Shown here: piece after piece, positions 7,594 through 14,181 of the stretch
Numbering within the stretch: the first letter of the stretch is position 1
Layout of the letters: each line of letters begins with the position of its first letter
Assembly (NCBI GenBank): GCA_022843465.1
Contig: JALHNO010000014.1
Span: 111,944-175,943, forward strand
Source of the DNA: Pseudomonadota bacterium
GTDB lineage: Bacteria > Pseudomonadota > Gammaproteobacteria > Xanthomonadales > Ahniellaceae
Reading direction: 5' to 3'
Length of the DNA: 64,000 nt
Notes under the pieces: model-generated
The model's input: the letters and a program-made list of their open reading frames with translations, nothing else
Database searches by the model: none
What the model was told of the DNA's origin: nothing
Made by a program: the position numbers and the translations under genes

Positions 7594-8943
7594 ATGCCCA
7601 CTCTGCTTCTGATCGATGACAACCCGAGCGTGCTGAAAGCGCTGTCGATCCTGTTCTCGCTGCAGGATTATCGGGTGTTGACGGCAGAAGATCCCGAGGC
7701 GGGGCTGGCGAAGCTTGCGAATGACGAAGTCGACCTGGTGATCCAGGACATGAATTTCGCCGCTGACACCACGTCGGGCGCGGAAGGCGAAGCTCTGTTC
7801 CGCTCGATCCGGGCGCGCCATCCCGATCTGCCGGTCATCCTGCTGACCGCTTGGACCCATCTCGATGCTGCCGTGCAACTGGTGAAGGCAGGTGCCGCCG
7901 ATTATCTGTCCAAGCCCTGGGATGATCGCCGGCTGACGGCGAGTGTGCAGAATCTGCTGGAACTCGGCCAGGTGCAGCGCGAACTGACACAGCGCGTGCA
8001 AGCGGACCAGGCCCAGCGACGTGCCTTGGAGCGGCAGTTCGATCTGCGTGGCTATGTCTGGGCCGATCCGCTCACCGAGCGTGTGCTGAATCTGGCCTGC
8101 CAGGTGGCTCGAGCCGATGTGCCGGTGCTGATCCGTGGCCCCAATGGTGCCGGCAAGGAAGGGATAGCCGCGATCATCCAGGCCAATTCGGCGGTCAAGA
8201 CCGGCCCGATGATCACGCTCAACTGTGGTGCGCTGCCGGCTGAGCTGATCGAGGCCGAATTGTTTGGCGCCGATGCGGGGGCCTATACCGGCGCCAGCAA
8301 GGCGCGCGAAGGCAAATTCGAGGCGGCCGACGGTGGCACGCTTTTTCTCGATGAAATCGGCAATCTGCCCCTGGCCGGTCAGATGAAATTGCTGCGCGTG
8401 CTGGAAACCGGTCGCTTCGAGCGATTGGGTTCCAACCGTGAGCGCCAGGTGCGCGTGCGTGTGATCAGTGCCACCAATGCCGACCTTCCGGCAATGATCA
8501 AGCGCGGACAGTTTCGCGAAGACCTTTACTACCGGCTGAACCTCATCGAGATCCAACTGCCGGCGTTGTGCGAGCGGCCTCGCGATATCCTGCCACTGGC
8601 CCGCCACTTTCTACGCGCCGATCAGGTGCTCAGCGAGTCGGCCGAACAGGCGCTGCGGCAATACCCATGGCCGGGCAATGTGCGTGAGTTGAAGAACGCG
8701 ATCACCCGCGCCTCATTGCTGGCGCGAGATATCACCATCACCGCCGAAGATCTGCATCTGCCTGCGCGCGAGCCGGTGGTCGCCAGTGTGCCGCGGGATG
8801 ATCTGGAGCCAGACCGCGAGGCGATCGAGACTGCCATCGCCCGCCACAGCGGCGTCATCGCACAGGCTGCAGCCGAACTGGGATTGAGCCGGCAGGCGCT
8901 CTATCGGCGCATGGACCGGCTTGGCATCGGCCGGGCACCATGA
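7594..8943 (+). CDS. NtrC-type sigma-54-dependent response regulator
   Basis: A 449-residue transcription activator. The receiver domain (1-125) has acidic residues D8-D9, the phospho-acceptor D52 in IQDMNF, T85 and K107. The AAA+ domain has Walker A GPNGAGKE (near 182) and the sigma-54 contact loop as GAYTGA (229-234), a Tyr variant of GAFTGA; Walker B is in GGTLFLDEIG. A Fis-type helix-turn-helix closes the protein (AAAELGLSRQALYRRM). It should activate the sigma-54 promoter at 2655 through the palindromes at 2577-2616, which would make the cluster self-contained. Its stop overlaps the kinase start (ATGA), so the two are translationally coupled. Confidence 0.93.
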   Translation: MPTLLLIDDNPSVLKALSILFSLQDYRVLTAEDPEAGLAKLANDEVDLVIQDMNFAADTTSGAEGEALFRSIRARHPDLPVILLTAWTHLDAAVQLVKAGAADYLSKPWDDRRLTASVQNLLELGQVQRELTQRVQADQAQRRALERQFDLRGYVWADPLTERVLNLACQVARADVPVLIRGPNGAGKEGIAAIIQANSAVKTGPMITLNCGALPAELIEAELFGADAGAYTGASKAREGKFEAADGGTLFLDEIGNLPLAGQMKLLRVLETGRFERLGSNRERQVRVRVISATNADLPAMIKRGQFREDLYYRLNLIEIQLPALCERPRDILPLARHFLRADQVLSESAEQALRQYPWPGNVRELKNAITRASLLARDITITAEDLHLPAREPVVASVPRDDLEPDREAIETAIARHSGVIAQAAAELGLSRQALYRRMDRLGIGRAP

Positions 8944-10262
8944 CGCTATCCCATTGGCAGCGCAGATCGCTGTCGGGCCGGGTTGCCGGGCTGGCATTTC
9001 TTGTCGCGGTCCTCAGCGTATTGCTGATGATCCTGTTGCCACGATGGCTGGAGAGTCAGGCGGCGGTGGCCGTGCTGAGTCTGGCTGGCGCGCTGTTGCT
9101 GTCGCTGTGGTGGGGTAGACGTCTGCTGCGTGATCATCTCTCGATGTTCCGCGCGCTGGCCGGAACGGTGAACAGCTTTCGCGACGGCGATTTCAGTTTT
9201 GCCCTGCGCTGGCAACGTGACGACGAGTTGGCGGAGCTGGTGTCGGCGCACAATGAACTCGGCCAAGTGCTGCGTGCGCAGCGGCTCGGCCTGGTGCAGC
9301 GCGAGTTGCTGCTCGATACGATGGTACAGAACACGCCAGTGGCGATGCTGCTGCTGGCCAAGGGCGGCGTCGTGGTCTATGGCAATCTGACCGCGCGCCA
9401 GTTGCTCAACAAGGGTCGCCCGTTGAACGGCCTGCGTCTGGGCGAGATTCTCGACGGCAATGACGGTGCGTTGCGCGAAGCGGTTGACCGGGGTGGCGAT
9501 GGCCTGTTCTCCATCGGCGAGCAGGAGCAGGAGGAAATCTATCACCTGGCGCGGCGTGCCTTCCTGCTGAACGGACGCCAGCACGAGTTGCTGATGCTGC
9601 GCCGGTTTACCCAGGAGCTGCGCCGTCAGGAGGTACAGACCTGGAAGAAAGTGATCCGCGTGATCAGCCATGAGTTGAACAATTCGCTGGCGCCAGTGGC
9701 GTCGCTGGCGCATTCCGGTCGTGAGCTGCTGCGGCGGGGCAGGGCGGAGCAACTGGATGAAATTTTCGAGACCATCGAGGAGCGCGCCCGCCATCTGGAG
9801 TCCTTCATCCAGGGCTACGCGCGCTTCGCAAAACTGCCGACCCCGCGACTGGAATCGGTTACCTGGAGCGATTTCATCAAGCGTCTGGCGGCACAGGTGG
9901 GCTTTGTGCTCGATGGCGAACTTCCGGATGTTCCGGCGCGCTTCGATGCCGGGCAGCTGGAGCAGGCCCTGATCAACCTGCTGCGCAATGCCCACGAATC
10001 TGGTTCGCCTGCCGGTGAGGTGCGTCTGCGGGTCGAACTGCTGCGCAACAGCTTCCGACTGTTGATCCTGGATCGTGGTCCGGGCATGACCGCGACCGTG
10101 CTCGCCAACGCCCTGGTGCCGTTCTATTCGACCAAGCGTGCCGGCACCGGCCTGGGGCTGGCCCTGGCGCGCGAGATCATCGAGGCGCATGGCGGCAGCA
10201 TCAGTCTCAACAATCGTACCGACGGTGGCTTGCAGGTCAGTCTGCTGCTGCCGGTTGGGTAG
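8940..10262 (+). CDS. NtrY-like sensor histidine kinase, C-terminus altered by a transposon
   Basis: A 440-residue membrane kinase paired with the regulator just upstream. Two N-terminal helices (VAGLAFLVAVLSVLLMILL and VAVLSLAGALLLSLWW) with a very short loop between them suggest sensing within or near the membrane. A HAMP/PAS-like linker follows. The H-box is SHELNNSLAP with phospho-acceptor His244, and the ATPase domain has N-box LINLLRNAHES, DRGPGM and GTGLGLALA. The present stop TAG lies at the left end of the IS1-type transposon at 10258. Removing the transposon and one target copy restores reading through ...PVG-Ser-Ala-stop, so only about two residues were lost and function is probably intact. 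Confidence 0.92.
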   Translation: MTLSHWQRRSLSGRVAGLAFLVAVLSVLLMILLPRWLESQAAVAVLSLAGALLLSLWWGRRLLRDHLSMFRALAGTVNSFRDGDFSFALRWQRDDELAELVSAHNELGQVLRAQRLGLVQRELLLDTMVQNTPVAMLLLAKGGVVVYGNLTARQLLNKGRPLNGLRLGEILDGNDGALREAVDRGGDGLFSIGEQEQEEIYHLARRAFLLNGRQHELLMLRRFTQELRRQEVQTWKKVIRVISHELNNSLAPVASLAHSGRELLRRGRAEQLDEIFETIEERARHLESFIQGYARFAKLPTPRLESVTWSDFIKRLAAQVGFVLDGELPDVPARFDAGQLEQALINLLRNAHESGSPAGEVRLRVELLRNSFRLLILDRGPGMTATVLANALVPFYSTKRAGTGLGLALAREIIEAHGGSISLNNRTDGGLQVSLLLPVG

Positions 10263-10275
10263 TGGTCTAGTTTGA
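10250..10275. repeat. left target duplication and left terminal inverted repeat
   Basis: GCCGGTTG (10250-10257) is the left copy of the 8-bp target duplication. GGTAGTGGTCTAGTTTGA (10258-10275) is the left inverted repeat. The TAG at 10260-10262, inside the repeat, is now the stop codon of the kinase gene. Confidence 0.9.
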
Positions 10276-10482
10276 AAATTGGTTGCGGCATGAACCAATC
10301 TGCCCCGCGAGGCGTCTTAGTCAAGTGAGGGCTAGGCAACAGACGCTTAACGCCAGTGGGGGGCGCAGACTTGAGCTATGTGCCTTCATCCCAATGTTGT
10401 ATTACGCAAGACATTGTTTTTACAAATGTTTTAGTTCTTGCGGTATGGAATTCTCGATGTAAGCTAAGGCGGGGACGATCAG

Positions 10483-10707
10483 GTGAAGCCAATGAAGACT
10501 TTCGATGCAACCGAGGTCCGAAAAATTAGGGTCTCCGCAAAGGGTCTCGTGCGTCTGATAGATGATCCGCACAAGGCTGGATCAATCAAGTCCATTCGAT
10601 TCGTACTCCCGCGTAGAGGATGCTCTAGTCTTGGGCAGTTCGAAGTCGAAAGCTCTGATGGGGTTTGGGCTGTCCGCATAGACGATAAAGCCATAAAGCA
10701 TGGCTAA
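10483..10707 (+). CDS. hypothetical 74-residue protein (transposon cargo)
   Basis: A small soluble protein starting MKPMKTFDATEVRKIRVS, with no membrane segment and no motif I recognise. It has a mixed alpha/beta look with a basic central part (LPRRG) and acidic ends. A second ATG four codons in (10492) is possible. The next gene starts 8 bp before its stop, so the pair is probably one transcription unit. The 207 bp between the left inverted repeat and this gene carry no gene I can support and probably hold its promoter; an AT-rich stretch around 10400-10440 fits that. Confidence 0.55.
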   Translation: MKPMKTFDATEVRKIRVSAKGLVRLIDDPHKAGSIKSIRFVLPRRGCSSLGQFEVESSDGVWAVRIDDKAIKHG

Positions 10708-11122
10708 GCAAAACAACGGACTGACCAAGATTCCGGAGCTTTCGGAAGAGACCGTCAGTCAGATGATTGCGAATCAAGCGGCGGAGCTTCAACTTCGCAG
10801 CCAGCAGCTCGCTGTTCAGAAGGAAAGCTTGGCGCACAATCGCGATCTTGCTTTGCATTCAATTGCCGCAGAAAAAGAAGACCGAGCTGATAGCAGAAAT
10901 CACGATCGCTGCATTCAAAGAAACCGCTACATTTTTGGCGGGGTGATTATTTTCTTGGCGATTGCTTCGGTTTGCGTTCTTGCCGGGCTTGGCAAAGATG
11001 CTTTGGCGGCAGAGTGCGTGAAGATGGCTGCGTTCTTGGGGACTGGCTTTCTTGGTGGTTACGCGGTTGGAAAGCGAAGGCCCGATTCTGCTCCGGCCGA
11101 ACACGAAAGCGACGACTCGTAG
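10700..11122 (+). CDS. hypothetical membrane protein with coiled-coil N-terminus (transposon cargo)
   Basis: A 140-residue protein. The first 85 residues are polar, helical and rich in Gln, Glu and Lys (AAELQLRSQQLAVQKESLAH), likely a coiled coil. They are followed by two hydrophobic helices (YIFGGVIIFLAIASVCVLAG and MAAFLGTGFLGGYAVG) and a short acidic tail (APAEHESDDS). It overlaps the preceding small gene by 8 bp. I do not recognise a family. The pairing of a tiny soluble protein with a two-helix membrane protein on a mobile element would fit an addiction or defence pair, but no motif confirms this. Confidence 0.6.
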   Translation: MAKQNNGLTKIPELSEETVSQMIANQAAELQLRSQQLAVQKESLAHNRDLALHSIAAEKEDRADSRNHDRCIQRNRYIFGGVIIFLAIASVCVLAGLGKDALAAECVKMAAFLGTGFLGGYAVGKRRPDSAPAEHESDDS

Positions 11123-11146
11123 TCGAGTCGGCATATGTCAAGCGCA

Positions 11147-12040
11147 TCACGGTGAATCGCTAGACTGATAGGCAGCCTGTTTTTTCTTGTAGGTACCGCG
11201 CTTCTTGACTTCCGGCTCCGGCACAAGCGCCGCGATCTCTTTCAGTGACCAGACGTGATCCGAGATGCCTGCTTCCATGGCTGGCGTAACGCGCAGAGTC
11301 TTATGGATGCGGCCGAAGTTGTAGTGCATGAAGTGCAGCGCGATGGCGTGAACGTGGTTCTCAACCTTCTTTGAGAAGCCATTGGTCGGGCGGGTAAAGC
11401 GGCGCATGCCCATGCGCTTGGTCAGGTTCTGGAGCTCTAAGTAGCTCGTGGAAACGTGCTTCATGTCCGGGGTGCCCTCAATCACCGTTCGCTCTTCGCC
11501 GATGATCTGGGGTGGGCTGTAGCGGCGCTGTCCTTCCGGGGCTTCGCCGAACACCTTAACCAGGGTCGCATAGTCCACATCGCTGCCGAACGCGCTTTCT
11601 ATGGCGTTCACGTAGACCTTGAGACCGTCCGTAGTGATCTGAACGCGGTTGCTCAGACGGCCGGCCAGATCGCCGATAAAGTCGTGTGCTGCGTCAGCAT
11701 TGCGACGGCCGACCATCCAAGCTGCGATCAGCTTGGTATCCGCATCAATCGCGGTCCACGTCCAGACATCGCCGAAGCCAAACACGCCGCGCTTTTCTTC
11801 CGGCACGTTGCGCTGCTTGGCGTTCACGAACGACCAGATTTCATCGAGCTGCAAGCGCTTGCAGGTCAGGTTACGCAATGCCTTGTCTTGGTACTCAGCA
11901 CAGGCTGCGCCAACGTCAGACAAAAGCTTGAGTACCGTAGCCTTTGCGGCTCCGGACACTCGGCAGGTTGCATTGATGCTCATGCCTTTAACGAGAAGGC
12001 CGAGGATTTGGGCGCGCTTGGTGATCGGCATCTGATTCAT
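11147..12040 (-). CDS. IS1-type DDE transposase
   Basis: A 297-residue transposase that should act on the inverted repeats at 10258 and 14083. A helix-turn-helix part is at the N-terminus (LGLLVKGMSINATCRVSG). A DDE core follows with probable catalytic residues D66 (LQLDEIWSFV), D138 (ITTDGLKVY) and E227 (KKVENHVHA). The tail HFMHYNFGRIHKTLRVTPAM is characteristic of this single-frame IS1-type group, which is translated without the frameshift of classic IS1. The open frame extends 12 codons further upstream to 12076, but the ATG at 12040 gives the usual N-terminus. The gene appears intact, so the element may still be mobile. Confidence 0.88.
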   Translation of the reverse strand: MNQMPITKRAQILGLLVKGMSINATCRVSGAAKATVLKLLSDVGAACAEYQDKALRNLTCKRLQLDEIWSFVNAKQRNVPEEKRGVFGFGDVWTWTAIDADTKLIAAWMVGRRNADAAHDFIGDLAGRLSNRVQITTDGLKVYVNAIESAFGSDVDYATLVKVFGEAPEGQRRYSPPQIIGEERTVIEGTPDMKHVSTSYLELQNLTKRMGMRRFTRPTNGFSKKVENHVHAIALHFMHYNFGRIHKTLRVTPAMEAGISDHVWSLKEIAALVPEPEVKKRGTYKKKQAAYQSSDSP

Positions 12041-12123
12041 GCTGAACAGTATGCTTGAGCGGTCATGCAATGTCAAGAGATAGGAATAGAATAGGAATAT
12101 TTTTGTTGACTAAAGAAGTCTAC

Positions 12124-12765
12124 ATGATAAAGTTCAATCCCCCGCAGCGACGGATCATCCAGATGCTCGTCAACCAGCAACAAGCTCTTGTCGATCTCGA
12201 TCCACATGTCGACACGATCCATTCGATGGTTAGCTCCGCAGTCCGTCTCTACGAAAGCCTTCCCGCTGGCGTGAAGCTCCTGTTCACCCAAAGAACAAAA
12301 GCTTCATCGATTCACGATTTCTTCTTTGGCGAGGCGGTGAGGTTTTGCGAGAACCGGGCAGATGCTCGCGTTCACGTCCAAAACCAGATGCGCTTACTGG
12401 TTCTCGACGAACGTTATGTTTTCAGGTTCAAACTGGTTGACGAAGACGACTTACCGAGGAACCAGCTCACTGCGCAGGTTCGTGACTTTCGAGGGCAGCA
12501 AGACATAGAAGGACTTGGAACCTTCTATCACTTGGAGATTGGTTACGGCCTCTCGGAAATTGGGCAGTTGGATAGAGTCCTTCTTGTGTGCCCTTCGTCA
12601 GCGAAAGCTAACGCATGGGTCTCAAAGATAGTTGGCGGCGAACAGAAACCTGTTGTGGTTCCGCTCTTCCCTGATGCACCAGAACCTCAAGAGACCAAAG
12701 TCCGTGGAAAGTACGACATCGAAAAGCCAGAATCCGAACCCGGAGATGCTGATCCTGGCGCGTGA
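12124..12765 (+). CDS. hypothetical 213-residue protein paired with an XRE/ImmA gene (transposon cargo)
   Basis: A soluble protein starting MIKFNPPQRRIIQMLV, divergent from the transposase. It has a predicted helical N-terminal half and a beta-rich middle (MRLLVLDERYVFRFKLVDED, GTFYHLEIGYGLSE, DRVLLVCPSS), ending in an acidic, Pro-rich tail (EKPESEPGDADPGA). I do not recognise a domain. Its 3' end overlaps the start of the XRE/ImmA gene by 20-90 bp depending on the start used there, so the two are almost certainly co-translated and act together. An upstream in-frame ATG at 12055 overlaps the transposase leader and is less likely. Confidence 0.65.
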   Translation: MIKFNPPQRRIIQMLVNQQQALVDLDPHVDTIHSMVSSAVRLYESLPAGVKLLFTQRTKASSIHDFFFGEAVRFCENRADARVHVQNQMRLLVLDERYVFRFKLVDEDDLPRNQLTAQVRDFRGQQDIEGLGTFYHLEIGYGLSEIGQLDRVLLVCPSSAKANAWVSKIVGGEQKPVVVPLFPDAPEPQETKVRGKYDIEKPESEPGDADPGA

Positions 12766-13792
12766 GCTTCGCGGGGTGTCTCAAACCGATCTGGCTGAGC
12801 GGGTCGGTTTGAAGCAGCCGCGTATCGCAAAGCTCGAAATCGGCCATGGCGCAGAAATCTCTGAAGAAGAGATGTCCAAGATCGCGCAAGTGCTGCGTAT
12901 GCCAGTAAAATTTTTCTACCAATCAGGTGATCGCGTCGGCTTTGGCACGAGCGAGATGTACACGAGAACCCGCCAGATGGTGGCTTCCGAGAAGAAGCGC
13001 ATATCTGGCGTGGTCAACGTCCTGCGTCTGCAGTTAAAAAAGATGCTCGACTTCGTAGAGATTGGGGCCACGCGGCAACTACCCAGAATGTCCGTTGCCG
13101 AATACGGAAGTGCTGGCACCGTCGCACTTGCTGTTCGCTCAGCTTGGGGAATACCAAGCGGACCAGTGAAGAATGTGACAAAACTTCTTGAAGCGGCCGG
13201 CGTGATCGTTGTTGAGTGCGATTTTGGAACCAGCCCTATCGACGCGACGAGCATTGTTACGGCCGACATGCCACCCTGCATCTTCATGAACAAAAACGTT
13301 CCTGGCGACCGGTGGAGATTCACGCTGGCCCACGAACTTGCTCACATCGTGATGCATAGTGCTCCGCATCCGGCGATGGAGGAAGAGGCTGATGAGTTCG
13401 CTTCGGAATTCCTGATGCCCTCTGAGGACATCGCTCCAATGCTTGCCTTTGGTGAACGATTGGGCCTCGAAAAGCTCGTCGTTCTTAAAGAGATATGGAA
13501 CGTATCGATTGCTGCGCTTGTGATGAAGGCAGAGGCGCTAAGAAAGATCACGCCGAATCAGAAAAAATGGATCTATGCGCTAATGAACAAGCAGGGAATT
13601 CGGATCTCTGAGCCCGCACCATTGGCTCGGGAACGAGCGTCAGTTTTCGAAGGGATTCTTGGGTATTTTCGGGAGACCGCGAAGTTCTCTGATGAGGTTT
13701 TCGCCGATATGGTCATGCATCTTCCGGAAGAACTAAGCGAGCTTTACGACTACGCCCCGCGTCCGAACCGTGTCCGGCTTCGGGTTGTTTAG
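12674..13792 (+). CDS. XRE-family regulator fused to an ImmA/IrrE (M78) metallopeptidase
   Basis: About 372 residues. A Cro/CI helix-turn-helix (MLILARELRGVSQTDLAERV...QPRIAKLEIG) is followed by an ImmA/IrrE domain with the zinc motif HELAHIVMH and the downstream acidic pair in EEEADEFASEFLMP. Proteins of this build cleave or bind a partner repressor or toxin and regulate mobile elements and toxin-antitoxin or defence pairs. The start is uncertain: ATG 12674 or ATG 12746 are both possible, and the helix-turn-helix begins just after the second. It overlaps the unknown 213-residue gene. The codon use is AT-richer than the chromosomal neighbours. Its 3' end overlaps the convergent KGG-type gene. 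Confidence 0.85.
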   Translation: MHQNLKRPKSVESTTSKSQNPNPEMLILARELRGVSQTDLAERVGLKQPRIAKLEIGHGAEISEEEMSKIAQVLRMPVKFFYQSGDRVGFGTSEMYTRTRQMVASEKKRISGVVNVLRLQLKKMLDFVEIGATRQLPRMSVAEYGSAGTVALAVRSAWGIPSGPVKNVTKLLEAAGVIVVECDFGTSPIDATSIVTADMPPCIFMNKNVPGDRWRFTLAHELAHIVMHSAPHPAMEEEADEFASEFLMPSEDIAPMLAFGERLGLEKLVVLKEIWNVSIAALVMKAEALRKITPNQKKWIYALMNKQGIRISEPAPLARERASVFEGILGYFRETAKFSDEVFADMVMHLPEELSELYDYAPRPNRVRLRVV

Positions 13793-14018
13793 ACCATCGC
13801 TTCGACGCCGCCTTCTTCGCAATCTCTGACCGCTGCTTGGCGGTCAGAGACTCTGCGCGCGCTTTCCCGCCCTTGAGACCGCCCTTGCGCCCCAGGGAAA
13901 CCGCAGCGGCATTCTTGCCCTCGTCGGTCTTGATATCCTCGATCTCGCCAGCGGCGATGCCTGCGATCAGGTGCGCAAGCTGGTTTGTGTCGCGCGGTCT
14001 TTTCGGTTTTGTGGCCAT
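13713..14018 (-). CDS. small basic KGG/histone H1-like protein (transposon cargo)
   Basis: A 101-residue Lys/Ala/Gly-rich protein. Its core GRKGGLKGGKARAESLTAKQ continues into RSEIAKKAASKRW, a motif shared with small stress or histone H1-like proteins annotated as KGG-repeat or nucleic-acid-binding. The N-terminus MATKPKRPRDTNQLAHLIAG is also typical. The last 25 or so residues run into sequence antisense to the XRE/ImmA gene and look like a read-through tail, so the ancestral protein was probably shorter. It reads inward from the right end of the transposon, and the start is only about 50 bp from the inverted repeat. Confidence 0.7.
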   Translation of the reverse strand: MATKPKRPRDTNQLAHLIAGIAAGEIEDIKTDEGKNAAAVSLGRKGGLKGGKARAESLTAKQRSEIAKKAASKRWSKQPEAGHGSDAGRSRKARLVLPEDA

Positions 14019-14065
14019 GCAACAAGCCTAGCAACCCGTGCTTGAACGCTCAAGCAACCGAGAAA

Positions 14066-14091
14066 TCAAACTAGACCACTACCGCCGGTTG
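14066..14091. repeat. right terminal inverted repeat and right target duplication
   Basis: TCAAACTAGACCACTACC (14066-14083) is the exact complement of the left end. GCCGGTTG (14084-14091) repeats the left flank. The sequence after it (GCTCGGCTTGA) supplies the original last codons and stop of the kinase gene. The remaining 90 bp up to the end of glmU hold nothing I can identify. Confidence 0.9.
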
Positions 14092-14181
14092 GCTCGGCTT
14101 GAGCCCCTGCGCGTCGGGGATGTTCCGGGTGTCGCCACCATCCCGCTGCGTCCGTGCAACGTGGTGCGGAGTTGGCAGCAG

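Larger units (their letters stand above)
10258..14083. mobile_element. IS1-type transposon with cargo genes, 3826 bp
   Basis: The two ends carry a perfect 18-bp inverted repeat, GGTAGTGGTCTAGTTTGA (10258-10275, and complemented at 14066-14083), with weaker similarity a further dozen bases inward. The 8-bp sequence GCCGGTTG flanks both ends directly (10250-10257 and 14084-14091), the signature of a transposition event. Ends starting GGTA and an 8-9 bp duplication are known for the IS1 family, and the DDE transposase inside (11147-12040) agrees. The element is about three times the length of a simple IS1-type element, because it carries five other genes. Its base composition and codon use are visibly more AT-rich than those of the flanking genes. 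Confidence 0.9.

Noticed and set aside
6580..8607. 675-codon open frame antisense to the second permease and the response regulator
   Set aside because: It crosses two well-supported genes, is rich in Gln/Arg/His as expected of antisense frames, and matches no family.
10406..10440. Operator palindrome ACATTG...CAAATGT in the transposon's left leader
   Set aside because: The arms are AT-rich, imperfect and not repeated elsewhere; chance is likely.
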